From the NCBI GenBank assembly GCA_905250025.1, contig CAJNOJ010000028.1, forward strand, positions 310,001-374,000: 64,000 nucleotides of DNA, read 5' to 3'. Position numbers and translations under genes: made by a program. Shown here piece by piece: positions 1-12,094 of the stretch. The stretch comes from Adineta ricciae (lineage: Eukaryota > Rotifera > Eurotatoria > Adinetida > Adinetidae). Below the pieces are notes generated by a model. That model made no database searches. It was given only the letters and a program-made list of their open reading frames with translations, and was not told where the DNA came from. Numbering within the stretch: position 1 is the first letter of the stretch; each line of letters begins with the position of its first letter.

Positions 1-805
1 CTTTGATTCGGTTGATTGATTATGGTTCGGCATTAGTCGACATCGGCATGCACGACGTTGTTGTCGAAATGTTGATATTGGATAATTTGGTAATTCCATC
101 CAGTCGGCCATACTAATCGTTTGTAATTGTTTTGATGTTAATTGATTCCAAACACCACCAATTCCGCCACGTCCAAGACAAACATGATCAATGCCTAACG
201 ATGGATCGTGACGCCATTTGATTTTTGATTGTAAATGTGCACCAAGATCGGCATCTGGATGGATTAAATTATCAATTAATAACGACACAGGATTTCTCGA
301 ACGCCCTTCAAGTCCATCGGATAAAAATTCCAAATCCTATAAATAATACCAGAATAACAATAGCTATTTTTAACTGTGCGAAGTATAAGCAAATAAAAGC
401 TGCTACGATCGAATACAGAACGCACTTTGATCAGATTTTTATTGTCAAAAACAATTTCTCATGAGAATTAAGAAACAGATGATATCGCGCGAAGTTTTGG
501 TACGCATGCTTTCAGTTTCAAGGCGACCTTCGTATCAAACTAACCTGTTCCAGCAGTGAAGTATCTTTTACATATTGCTCCAATTTCACATTTAAATAAT
601 CATTCGACACTGGACATCCATTCCAATATGGAATATGACCAGACAGAATGTAAGAAAGAACAATAGCGGATGGTCCGTTGCCTAGAATAATTAGATTAGC
701 AGCGTGAATGTCAATGATTAGAATAGCATTTGACTTACCGATGACAACCACTTCTTTACGTTCACAAAGATCTGGACAGTATTGATCAGTAGTGTGTGTG
801 GTCAT
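1..805 (-). CDS. OSGIN: OSGIN1/2-like protein, 3' end cut by the window
   Basis: Oxidative stress-induced growth inhibitor family, FAD/NAD-binding proteins related to monooxygenases. Exons in transcript order: 805-739, 681-545, 336-1 and beyond. Exon 1 ends in a Rossmann beta strand (VVVIG); exon 2 resumes with the dinucleotide-binding turn GNGPSAIVLSYILSG, so the intron splits the GxGPSA motif. Exon 3 carries GRSRNPVSLL, HPDADLG, VCLGRGGIGGVWNQL and MADWMELPNYP, which match the OSGIN core in order and spacing. The start is the first ATG before the nucleotide-binding motif, giving a short 23-residue lead. The C-terminal half lies left of base 1. The family match is from memory; OSGIN1 and OSGIN2 cannot be told apart here. 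Confidence 0.85.
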
Positions 806-2286
806 TGGATAGTGAAATTCTTCTTTCTCTGGTTGTTACTCTTGTGTTATAGTTTCTAGAGAATGTCTGTTTTCTACAAGAGCGAGGCAATAAATATGTT
901 GATTCTGCTTTGTAAACGAGAGAAGAAAAAAAAGATAGACGAAAGAATATGCTTCGTCATTCTCCGATTATATATTCTTATATTTCTCTCTCTTTTTCTC
1001 TTTCTTTCTTTCTCTTTCTCGCTGTTTTGTTCCGGAATTTGGGAGAAAAGCATTTTTCTTTTCTCTCGACAAACAGGAAAGAACGCAAGGAAAAAAAATG
1101 GAGAACAGAAGGTCGTAATCTCTTGTTTTTGCCCTTCGTATAGCATAAAAAACAACCGAGAATCTATAGATGAACTTAACGTTCAGCTGTTTCTATTCCG
1201 TACCGAAACACCACTGGGGAATTCATGCTGAGCTCATTTATTAAAATATTTCAAGGAAAAATCGATTAATAAACGCATACATCTAGTCGGATATTGTACG
1301 TTTGACTAGGTAATCATCGGAAGAACACATATCGATAAGATATATTTCTTTTTCTCGTTCTATTACTTCTATGATGACAGTGCAAATCATTGACTGGCTG
1401 ACTAACAATCTCTCCAGTCTATTTTGCTATGAAAAAAATGACGATGATGGAGAAATGTGAAAAAGAGAACAAGCAGTAGTCTCGTACATAACAATTGAAA
1501 CTATTGAAGTAATGTGCTATGTTGACCTAGGTATTAGCAATTGAAGAAAAGAAACAGTCATTGTCAATAAATCATTCTCTTTTGCCGATGAATATGCCTT
1601 CTCAGTCATCATACAATTGTTTTTCTCGATTATGACTAGCTCTAACCCTGTTGCTCTTTCGTTCTTTGTTGTCTTTGTAGTAAACCTTATCTTATTCGAA
1701 GAATGCTGTTTTCGAAGACAAAATTAGCTCGAACAAAATCAACTGCGTAATTTATCTATCTCTCCTACCAGCTAGGAGTCTGGTCCTATCCAATAAAAAC
1801 GATTAATATCTTTGTGCGCAAATCCATCGATGACGTTCTTGTTTTATCTCGTTCGGACTATCGTAAATCAGCTTGTTATGTACAGTGTAATCAATTCATG
1901 TTTTTTATTATCTCTGATGGAAAAAAGGACAATGTCTGGCCTAGTCATAAAAATTAATTATTGACAAATTAGTCGTTTTGTAAAAACAAGCTATAAAATA
2001 ATGACCTGATATGTTCTCATGCGTAACATCCGAAAAGTACACGTCTTTGATGATACTATTTTAATAAATAAACTGACACACAGATTCTCGGTACACAGTT
2101 AGATGTGCTCAAATAGTCATAGAGGTAGTTCGGTAAAAAAAAATCAAACATTATTTACAGTATATGAGCACAAACATTTGTTATATAATCGAAGTGCACA
2201 AAAAGAAAACAACAACGGTAAGAAGCTTTCGAAATACTGTTGTCATTTCGATCACCGCGCATAGCTAGACATTGCTAGCTTTTCAA
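806..2286. other. Intergenic, no gene seen
   Basis: About 1.5 kb between the divergent OSGIN start and the TBCEL stop. It holds a C/T-rich low-complexity stretch near 980-1020 that creates mutually overlapping ORFs on both strands with biased composition (Phe/Leu/Ser against Lys/Arg/Glu). No conserved protein, tRNA or clear repeat family was seen. Confidence 0.6.
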
Positions 2287-4621
2287 TTAGTTTTTCTTCA
2301 TTTGATTACAAGCCATCGCTGCAGCTGAGAGTAGATCATCATCGTCATCATTTATTTCCGATACTTTCTCTATGGACGGATAGAGTTGATCGAGCTGAAC
2401 AAACGTTTGATGATGAAGATCGATATCTTTTTGATTTGATAATTTTTGCAACGAATCAAATGAAAATGGTAAAGAGATTTTATCGTCTTCAGATGATGTC
2501 GAAGAGAAGGATGAATTCGGAGAATTATCAGTAGATTTCTTTCGTATACGCCGAGCTGTATGTGCTAAACGACGAAAAAACAAACAATCAGAAAACTGTC
2601 GTTCGTATTTTTCTTACCTGATTGATTCGATGGCTGAGGTTTCCGATAATCAGGTTTCACATCAATATGAAATTGATCGCCATCATGAATATTATATCTA
2701 AATGATCAAAACATATAAACTCGTTTTGATCAAGGTCAGCAGGTACTCGAAGTAACATTTCAATTCAGTAAACGGATCAGTTTTTATCGATAAGATCTTA
2801 ACCGTATCGAATTACAACGATAGAATCAAATCAAGGTCGTTAGAAAATATATACATTCTAGACGAGTTTTTATCGAAGTGATTTTGTTCTTACGCAAGAA
2901 ATCCTACACTCAACGCAAGTCACCGAAACAATCGTCGACATACGTGTGCAATAATCGTTGAGGATACTTGAGTTCTTCAGGCCCACAAAAGCCCATGTTG
3001 AAAGCAACATCATCTACATAAAACACGCGTAGACGATTCGATGGGATATGAAAAATGTTTTGAAGATATTTCTTGAATTGTTGTACTGTTTGTCGAACAT
3101 CAATTTCTTTGTCATAAGTTACTTGATTATATACAAGATGTACTTGAATTAGATAAGGCGCACGAATGGAAATATCAGCTAATGGTTTGAGATTTCCATG
3201 TTTTTCGATTAAATCGAAATACCTATTGGAAAATGTTCAGTTTAGAGAGAATTGAAGAGTCGATTTACCTTGGTGGTTTATCATCTTGCTGAGAAAAATA
3301 ACGAATGAATCGTCGTTCATTTGTTTCTCTTTCTATTGCTGTGATATCACTTCCATTTAGTTTTATCAAATTTTTCAAATAGCCAAGTAAAAGAAAGAAT
3401 CGTTCATCTTTTTGATACGACTGAAACAATTTCGTTCTTAGACTCTACGTAAAAAAAAAGAAGTACACAGTACCTTGAGTAATGGCGCTGAATAGATGCG
3501 TAAGGCGTGTAAAGACGGAAGTTTTGTCAAGGCAATGATATCATTCCATTCGGTGATTTGAACTTGATCAACACTGAGTGTGTGTAAATTCGGTAGACAG
3601 ATTTGTAGATCATCATCTGAACGAAAACTTTGCAGAGGATTATCACTAGCGATCAACGTTCCAAGCGATGGAAATAAACAACCAAGACGACAGAGAGATT
3701 TCCAATCGGTTAGATTATTATTCGAAATATAAACACGTTTGAGACGAGTATGAACGAAATTGTAACTTGACGATATTTTCGTATAATTATTTGAACAGAT
3801 TTGTAATTCTTCCAAACTAAATAGATGAAAGGAGACAAATATAGATGTGTGTCTATTGTAAGAAGATTAGATAAATATGTCTATTGCGTGTTTAATAAGC
3901 TTTGTTAGTTTCATATTTTGTTCTACAAAAGAGAGAGAGAGAGAGAAAGATCTGATTTCAATTTAGTTCATGGATATTTTTCATTAACGATGACTATTAT
4001 CAAGAAAGATCTGTTCTAAGTACTAACTTCGGCGTTTTCTTCAATAATTCTACGATCATTTCGAGACTGATACGACTTCCATTGAGACATAGGGTATTGA
4101 GATTAGGCCATTGAATTTCATCAGGTAAAATATGCAGATGAGATGGAAATGGATTAAAGCTTAGATTGATTGTTTTAACATGAGGTAGCGAGGAAAGAAG
4201 AAGTGATATCTAAATAAATAAAAGAATAATCAATCGATTTGGTCATAATCAGATGGATAAATAAACAGACTTCGTGCCAATCCGAGAATGCATTTGATGA
4301 AATATCGACAAGTTCGACATGTAAACACGATGTTTCCACAGCATGACGATCACCCACATGTGAAATGCGCTCATCAGTTAGAACAACAGTGGATGCATTG
4401 AGGACGAGGCCTGATTCTGAGAAATAGGAAAAGACCAGCAGTAGACGACGTGCATCTTTTCTTTGCATAGCAATGACTTTACCTGTTTTCTTCGGCGATG
4501 ATCCAACGAAGAAGACAATGTCACATCCATTTTTGAGATCGTCAAATGTTGAATCGAAATCACAATATCGTTCATAGAGAGCATCGGAAAACGAGCGACC
4601 TATTAGTTCGGTAGCAGCCAT
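2287..4621 (-). CDS. TBCEL: Tubulin-specific chaperone cofactor E-like protein (LRR + ubiquitin-like)
   Basis: TBCEL-family proteins bind tubulin and promote its destabilisation. Exons: 4621-4271, 4209-4028, 3816-3474, 3420-3269, 3222-2944, 2697-2618, 2564-2287; total 1665 nt, 554 residues. The N-terminus (IGRSFSDALYERY) matches the family start. Leucine-rich repeats follow (LKRVYISNNNLTDWKSL, FPSLGTLIASDNPL, LPSLHALRIYSAPLL). A ubiquitin-like domain follows in exons 5-6 (YFDLIEKHGNLKPLA, VHLVYNQVTYDKEIDV, then IHDGDQFHIDVK). Splicing at the GTATGT donor at 2943 is needed; reading through ends early, while splicing restores the expected UBL end. The roughly 110-residue tail, rich in Ser and Asp, has no counterpart I recall in vertebrate TBCEL (424 residues). 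Confidence 0.88.
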
Positions 4622-5792
4622 ATCAATCTATAATATACGGCGGACTTCTATCTTATTGTGTTGATGTCTTCGTCCTTGTTAGCCCCCCTTTTTTTCTCTT
4701 CACTTATACAACCTCGTCTATTATCCACTTTCCAATAATAGAGCACGTAAAAACGGCAAGGTCGCCCTTTCTTCTTTTCTCATTCGCTCTTTTGAATACA
4801 TCAATCATTAAACATGCTATGACATATACCATCGTCAGCTGACTTACACTTCATATGAAGAACTATAATCATAAAAATGATAGAAGATTTCACACGATCA
4901 CCGCAACTACTACTACTATAATCGTGGTCGATCAATACTTACGATAGAGGAAAGAATGCTTGAGATAAGAAATGAACTCAGGTCACATATATTGTTAGAA
5001 CTCAAAAAAGAATTCCTGCAATTCACAAACGGAGATAGAGGCGGGGAGAGAAAGAAAAATTGGTCAGTGACTCGATCAGACTAGTCATCGCTTCTGCATG
5101 TATAAGCCCTTCGACGCAGACTTGCCACCCCACCGGTTGTCCGTTCTTTTCTTTCTTTCTTTCTCTCTCTTGCATTCTTCTGTCACTCACTCGTTCGTTC
5201 AACGAGTAAGTTGTGCAATCCCATTTTTTTCTTCTTTATCCTGAACACATACACACATGTACATACAATGTCTACTACTTGCTTTTTAGCTACACACATT
5301 TATCACAAATGGCAAATAACTAATCATTCTATCAAATAATCATAGACACATCGAAAAAAAAAACAGAAAAATTTTTGTTCTATTGAATGTATCTTCATCG
5401 TACGAGAGTACGTCATTGACACGATTGTGTTAGACGTGTCTATCTACAAACATAGACGACTTCAAGTATCTTATATGGCGATGTTTTACTCGCCAAAAAA
5501 AGGAATTTATTTTGAAGTCACGAAACAATATTCATGCATATGTGTATATGTAAGAGGGCAAGCAAGCGAGTGAGAGAGCGAGAACGATAAAAGTAATTGC
5601 AAGTGTACATAAGTCGAAGAGATTTTTTGACAATGAGCATCGAGTAAGAAAGTCGAAAAGAAAAAAAAATAAATAGACGAGTCAAGCTAGACGCAAATGG
5701 AATAAACGATTTTTGATTAATTGACAAAGAAAAGGAAAAGGAATTTATGTGAATCGTTAATCGTTTTGTTCATCTTTTGATTTCTATATCAT
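4622..5792. other. Intergenic, no gene seen
   Basis: Upstream region of the TBCEL-like gene and downstream region of the ITM2-like gene, both minus strand. It contains a C/T microsatellite around 5150-5172 and several A-runs. ORFs here are short and biased in composition. No convincing gene or RNA. Confidence 0.6.
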
Positions 5793-7227
5793 CTAGTGAT
5801 CGATATCAAACATAATTGCGCGTTTGCCAACTGAATACATGAACGCTAAAGCGTTTGGTGAACGGCGACGACGATCTAATTAAAGAAAACGACAAATGTA
5901 AAAGAATTAGACTGTTGAGAGAAATTTACTTTTCATTTCTTCAGCTGTCTTAGGAACAAGACGGTATGTTTTGATATCTTCTGTGCACGTGCTACCCACA
6001 ACTGGACCATAGGCTGCGATGTCACTTGCAGTCAATGCTGGTGTTTGAACTTTCATTGTTTTACGTAGAACTTCGTTGTCAGGTAAGAATGATCCTGACT
6101 AAAAGTACAAAGATCGGATTTCCTTCATATCAATTTCGTTCAACATTCATACCATTATGGCTAAAAGTGTTTCGATAAGATTCGATGGATTTGGTACATG
6201 TTGGCGATCAAGTGGCATAATAAAACATTTATTTACGCCGAAATCCCGAATAGCAGTGATGTTCTAATTAGAATTCAATGATATACGAAAAGGATAAGTA
6301 AAGAAAAAATATATTTACATGATCGAAATCTTCAATAATACGAACGGTGCTTGTGAAACCAATTTGTGGTACTTCAATTGTTTCAATGTTCTTCTTTAAA
6401 TCTACATTTACCTAGAATGTCATTCAAAATATGATGTTTTTCTTTTCAATTAACCGATTGAATTAACTTTCTGACAAAAATGACGACATTGTCGTAGTAA
6501 AGCATCCTTACAATGCTAGGAAGATATGCATAATACTGGAGTTTAAACAAGCTAAGCTTATTATCGACTTCGAAAACCATTGTTGCATAGAAAAAAAACC
6601 TTAGAAACCTTTTGTTGTAAATCAAGACCGATGACACGTTTCTTTTCATGACTTGTCAGAGAATAGAATAAATAGTATTAATAAATCGAGCGAACTTACG
6701 TCCTGTTTGAACTCTTGCTGCATGGCTGGTGATGTTAACATAGGTAAAAGTTGGTTCTTGCCATCGTCGAACGCATTCAAACCGCCATGGTCAATGAAAA
6801 CTCGATTATCCGGTTCGCTGTCCATTGGTTTGACCCGAAAACGACATGTACGGCGCCATGTCTAAAACATTTGCGTTCAAACAAAAACGAACCTCTCCAA
6901 AGGATTAGTTATCATACACGATCTGTACGATTGACGAAATCGAACAGAAGCCATGTTCCAATAACTAGACATCCCAACATGAACAAGGCCGAAAGACATC
7001 CGAACAGAACGGATGCCTGTTTTCGACGAACCTCCTCAACCGGTGGCATTGGAATGTCATCTTGTTCACCTTTGAATGGCTACAACGAAAACCGAATCGA
7101 TATCGACGAACAGCGCCAAGTACAATGAACTTACCAAAACTGTAACAAGAACATCGCCACTATTGGTTTCGACTAATTGTTCTTTATCATCGGGTTTATT
7201 TCCATTGCTCAATGAAACACCGACCAT
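5793..7227 (-). CDS. ITM2: Integral membrane protein 2 (BRI)-like BRICHOS protein with C-terminal peptide
   Basis: Type II membrane BRICHOS protein. Exons: 7227-7135, 7079-6918, 6861-6700, 6641-6609, 6411-6319, 6263-6153, 6098-5930, 5875-5793; 906 nt, 301 residues. One transmembrane segment lies near residues 52-76 (SVLFGCLSALFMLGCLVIG). The BRICHOS region shows FDHNITAIRDFGVNKCFIMP, NLIETLLAIMSGSFLPD and the second cysteine in STCTEDIKTYRLVP, matching the two paired cysteines and spacing of ITM2A/B/C. The last exon begins with NRRRR followed by a 22-residue tail, the position and size of the furin-released Bri23 peptide of human ITM2B. The 33-nt exon 4 is the least certain; another open frame runs through 6446-6649 inside its downstream intron. 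Confidence 0.8.
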
Positions 7228-8343
7228 TGTTTCTAAGTTTTGAACGAAACTGGAGAAAAAGATTATCTAGAAGGTAATTTAGTAACTGAATTTATGATAT
7301 TTTTAACGCGCGATATCAAGCGTCATGTTGAAAGCGGCATTAAAAAGTACTTTTTTCTTCATTTATTAGATGCTGGTTGCGACATCGAAGGCACCTGAAT
7401 AAAGAAAGAAGAAAAAAAGAAAGGAGGAAAAAATCACAATTTTATTTGAACTAAAATAGAATTGCGGAGAAGTGAGAAAAAAAAACAACGGCAGACTTAT
7501 TTTTCCCTGGTTGACCCAAATAATTTTATAATTTAAAGAAATATATTCTTCATTCTTCGCTGAGATGTGAGAAAACTTCAATCTTGCGATAGTCTATATC
7601 TTTGGCATATTTTTTCTCGTAAACATGGATGTTCAGAAGAAGAAGAAGATGCATCTGATTCTAATCTATGACAGTTAGTCGAGGAATGTGAAAGCTATTT
7701 GCCCTAGTAGACGATTATTTACGTTGGAATTGTACGCGTATGAAAGAAGATCTTTCAACTTATTTGTGAAAGATAAGATAAAGATAGTTCATTGAAAAAA
7801 CCAACTCATACTTGATAAGAAAATCGATTAGCAATTTGTTTTCGTAGAGAATAAAAAGAAAATTCTATCAAAAAAAAAAACAATACAACCAATTACTTCC
7901 GTTGTTTTTCTCCTTTCTTACATCACAACACTACTGATTGAGAGAACATCAACGCCGAAAACACAATCATCATTCATATGTCTACTTTTTCCTCTTAGTT
8001 TTTTTTCTGTTTATCATTCGGCTTGTGTAAGCACGTAAATAAGAAAAAACAAAATACTCAGATAATGACGAGATCTACAGAGTCCATAGTTTACCCACAG
8101 TCCAAAACAGAACAAACGATTAATAAACATAAATATAACATGATCTTTTATTGGATTTCGAAATTCAACATTCTGCAGTTATTCTGAACAGAAATGCAAG
8201 TTATGGGATAAGGGAGGTTACAAGTCAAGTACAATGGCTACCGGCAGAGCCAATGCGAAGTACTCATGAAAATCGTGAAACGCAAGCATTGCGTAGACAA
8301 ATAGTAATCTACATCGGAATCCAATAATTGAGTAACATTCAAA
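7228..8343. other. Intergenic between divergent genes, no gene seen
   Basis: Lies between the divergent starts of the ITM2-like (minus) and ISOC-like (plus) genes, so it should hold both promoters. A/T-rich with GAA/TTC-type runs near 7640-7655. The minus-strand ORF at 7366-7581 is Phe/Ser-rich and unconvincing. Confidence 0.55.
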
Positions 8344-9119
8344 ATGGCTCAACGTATAACACGACTCGCTCGGAAAACATCGTTATTATTATTGTGCGAT
8401 ATGCAAGAAAAGTTTCGGCCAACTATTAAATATTTTCCTCAAATTATCGAAACTTCGAGTAAACTACTTCAAGCCTGTAAGGTACTTGATGTTCCTTATA
8501 TCGTCACCGAACAATATCCTAAAGGTACGAATGATGAATATTAATGAATATTAATAATTATTGATTTGAAATAGGCCTCGGCCGAACTGTGAAAGAACTT
8601 GATATTGGCGATGAGAAACCATTTGAAAAAACTCTGTTTTCCATGTGTACTCCCGATGTTGATTCGTATATGAAACAAAAGAACAAAGGTATTAAGTTCA
8701 TTTGCAAATAACTTAACAAATTATGATTAATCTCGAAATTTGGTGTCTTTATAGACTTTGATACAGCTATAATATGTGGTATCGAAGCTCATGCTTGTGT
8801 TCTTCAAACGGCCATCGATCTTTTATCTAAAAATAAGCGTGTGTATATCGTCGCTGATGCTGTTTCATCGCGTTCTCTAACGGACAGGTATAGTATGGTG
8901 AAATCTTACGTAATTACATTGATGTTGCCGTTTAGAATGTATGCTTTTGATCATATGCGTCAAGCCGGTGCTTTCATTACAACATTTGAATCGATCGTTT
9001 TGCAATTAACACAGGACGCCGGTCATCCGAAATTTAAACAAATTCAGCCATTGATTAAAACATCAGCAGCCGATACTGGACTCCTTGCACTGAAAAATAT
9101 TCCCACTCCATCTTCATAG
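8344..9119 (+). CDS. ISOC2: Isochorismatase domain-containing protein (ISOC1/2-like)
   Basis: Cysteine hydrolase-fold protein of the animal ISOC1/ISOC2 group; the substrate is not firmly known. Exons: 8344-8524, 8575-8688, 8755-8887, 8936-9119; 612 nt, 203 residues, a full-length single domain. Fold signatures in order: LLLCDMQEKFRP with the catalytic-type Asp, VTEQYPKGLGRTVKEL, and IICGIEAHACVLQTAIDLL with the nucleophile-type Cys. ADAVSSRSLTDRMYAFDHMRQAGAF follows. All four introns-exon joins keep the frame, and the GMGLGRT-type loop is rebuilt by splicing (PK|GLGR). First gene of a tight plus-strand cluster: the TYW1 ATG begins 89 bp after its stop with no AATAAA between. Confidence 0.9.
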
Positions 9120-9194
9120 AACGCTATTCTTTTTAAAAAATCACGTGCTTTTAGAAAGATAGATGCAGTCTTCCGATGAAATTTTTGATTGACC

Positions 9195-9208
9195 CTCTCT
9201 TTTTTCAG
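9195..9208 (+). promoter_or_regulatory. Splice acceptor abutting the TYW1 start codon (candidate trans-splice site)
   Basis: A C/T tract ending in CAG directly touches the TYW1 ATG, only 75-90 bp after the upstream stop. No first exon with a donor is needed for the reading frame, so a spliced leader is the simplest partner. Seen in sequence; trans-splicing is inferred. Confidence 0.6.
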
Positions 9209-11961
9209 ATGTCCGTTGATCTTTATTTATTCGCAGCTGGATCGGCTCTCACCGCTCTACTATTCTATGCTTTCATCGGTAGGAATACGATATGAAAAGA
9301 TAGTCTTCACTCTGATTACTTTATAAAGGTGTTCAATGGTCTATTTGGCATATGTTCACTATTCCGCTCTATATTATTATCTTTCTGGTATTTTCCTCGT
9401 TGAGTGCTTTGAAACGTTTTGTAAGTTACATTTTATCTCGATATATTGACTGACTATCGATTGATTAGAAATCATCAGTGAAATCCAAAACACCAAGGAA
9501 ACCCATCGTACAAGAGAAGAATGGAATCACCATTGCTTTCGCTTCAGTTAAAGGAAACTGTCGTGTAAGGTTGATTCGTTCGCGGATTTCTCCTCTTCAA
9601 TGTTTGTTTTTCTTGACATCAGACATTTGCTCAATCGACGTACGATAAACTATCGAATGATTTAACTCGTCAAGTTATTCTTCAAGATCTAGCTGATATT
9701 ACTGATCCAGAAGAATTTCTACAAACACAAGTATTGTCTTTGTTTTGAAATTGGTCTTCTAAATTCAAAGTATTCATTCAGGCTAAGAATCAAAGAACAT
9801 TGCTGATTTTTATTTCCACATACGAAGATGCTACACCACCACCTTCAGCAAAATGGTTTCTCATGCATCTACAAGAAGCCGCAACTGACTTCCGTGTTTC
9901 GAAAAATGAATTAGAAAAGTTAACTTATGCAGTTTTTGGATGTGGAAATTCACTCTATCGTGACAATTTCAATAAAGTCGCTAAAGAAGTCGACCGATGT
10001 CTAGCAGAAATAGGTGCAAAGCGACTTCTACCTACGGAATTAGCCGATGAAAATACTGTGAAAAGTACTTATGGAGGTAGGAATACATTGCGTTGGAAAT
10101 TTTCGTTTGAAATATATTTTAAATAATCAGGTCTCGAAGGACACTATTCAAAATGGACATCTCAATTAAAAACGGCTTTGGAGTCACCGAAACCCGAGAA
10201 ATGTGATTGTTCGAACAACAATTCAACAACTTGTTGTCAATCAACAACGAACGGTGAACAAGCAACAAAGGTTTGTAGAAAATAGTCAAGAATGTACTTA
10301 ATCGAAGCATCATCATTTCGTTCGCAGAATGACAGTGATGATAATGAACAAGAGAGAATCGAAAGTGATGACGACGACGAAGCTGGAGGATGCAAAAATG
10401 GTGGTGATGATGTTATGGATTTAGAAGATATGGGAGATTATATAGAAAACACATCGATAACAAAAGTAACGAAAAAAACTTCAATCATTCGAGTCATCTC
10501 TTCGCTTTCGATAGACACCGAAAGGACCACCAAAAGAGATGGTTACCCCATTGATACGAAAATCATTGGAAAAACAAGGTTATAAACTAATTGGTAGTCA
10601 TTCCGGTGTAAAACTATGTCGATGGACAAAAGTAACTAGCATTCATCTCTATTTGAAATCCTTCGAAAACTGTCGTCGTCATATCTATAGTCAATGTTGC
10701 GAGGTCGAGGTGGATGCTACAAGCATACTTTCTATGGAATTGAAAGTCATCGCTGTATGGAAACAACGCCAAGTCTTGCTTGTGCAAACAAATGTGTTTT
10801 TTGTTGGAGGTAGTTTTCCGCTAATTGATATTTTCTTCGTTTACTATGTTACTATTGAACATATGTTACAGACATCATTCTAATCCAGTCGGTACGTCAT
10901 GGCAATGGAAAACGGACGATGCACAAACTGTCTGTCAAGGTGCCATCGACAATCATTATAAAATGATCAATATCTTCAAAGGTGTACCCGGTGTATTGCC
11001 TCATCGACTAGCGGAAGGCATGCAAATCCGCCATTGTGCTTTATCTCTTGTTGGTGAACCGATAATGTATCCACATATCAATGAATTGATTGATATACTT
11101 CATTCAAAAAATATCAGCAGTTTTCTCGTAACAAACGCACAATTTCCAGATGAAATCAAATCATTAGAACCAGTAACACAACTGTATGTTAGTGTTGATG
11201 CTGCAACGAAAGAATCATTGAAAAAAATCGACCGTCCTCTATTTCGAGATTTTTGGGAACGATTTCTCGCCTGTTTACGAGCTCTCAAAGATAAAGTAAA
11301 TATAATTGCTGCGATAAATTCAAGAAGATCATTTGTTTTGCGCTTAGGGACAAAGAACAGTCTATCGCTTAACATTAGTTAAAGGTTATAACACCGAAGA
11401 AATCGAACAATATGCCAAATTAGTTGAACTTGGTGATCCAGACTTTATCGAAGTGAAAGTATGTTGAATGTCTCTGCTTGAATGTACTAACGTAGGTAAC
11501 ATAAATTCATTAAGGGAGTTACTTATTGTGGAGACTCGAGTGCAAGTAATCTAACAATGGCTAATGTTCCATGGCATGAAGAAGTCGTCACATTTGTTCG
11601 ATTACTTTGCGAACGTCTACCACAGTATGGTTTAGCTTGTGAACATGAACATTCTAATTGTCTTTTACTCGCCAATACGAAAGTAAGACTCGTTTTTAAG
11701 GAACCTGCGTTCGTCGGCATAAAAGAATTATTTTAGTTTCAAATTGACGGTAAATGGCATACATGGATTGATTACGAACGTTTTCATGAACTTGCTGCCA
11801 GACATAAAGCAACTGATGGAAAAGAATCGTTTACTTCTCTGGATTACATGGCTGTCACACCTGACTGGGCAGTTGTTGGTTCGAATGAACGCGGTTTTGA
11901 TCCTCAGGACACCAGATGGCATCGCAAAGCCACGGCTAAAAAAGATTTGTCTGGTTGTTAA
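9209..11961 (+). CDS. TYW1: tRNA wybutosine-synthesizing protein 1 (radical SAM, flavodoxin fusion)
   Basis: 4-demethylwyosine synthase, which builds the tricyclic core of wybutosine at G37 of tRNA-Phe from N1-methylguanosine and pyruvate. Exons: 9209-9278, 9329-9420, 9469-9564, 9623-9730, 9782-10076, 10131-10270, 10328-10465, 10515-10631, 10691-10809, 10872-11295, 11348-11458, 11515-11682, 11737-11961; 2103 nt, 700 residues. Order: two hydrophobic N-terminal segments, a flavodoxin domain ([36 protein letters not shown]), an acidic linker (exon 7), then the radical SAM core. The iron-sulfur motif is [10 protein letters not shown] (CxxxCxxC). [43 protein letters not shown] and the SGC end match human TYW1 closely. 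Confidence 0.96.
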
Positions 11962-12081
11962 TTTACGTCCAACTGTTATTCATGTTTTTTGTTTGTTTGT
12001 TACTTTTTCGTATAATTAACAATCTCATTGTTCGTGTGATTTGCAAAGATAAGCAAAAGAAGAAAAAACTGTTGTCTTCAT

Positions 12082-12094
12082 TTCTTTTTTCTAG
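12082..12094 (+). promoter_or_regulatory. Splice acceptor abutting the UBA5 start codon (candidate trans-splice site)
   Basis: A T-rich tract ending in CTAG directly touches the UBA5 ATG, 133 bp after the TYW1 stop. Same arrangement as at the TYW1 start. Trans-splicing is inferred. Confidence 0.6.

Noticed and set aside
863..1231. Overlapping ORFs on both strands around 863-1231
   Set aside because: They arise from a C/T-rich low-complexity stretch; composition is biased and no family is recognisable.
6446..6649. Minus-strand ORF of 67 residues inside the ITM2-like gene
   Set aside because: It is out of frame with the flanking BRICHOS exons and falls mostly in the intron between 6609 and 6411; the model skipping it rebuilds the family sequence.
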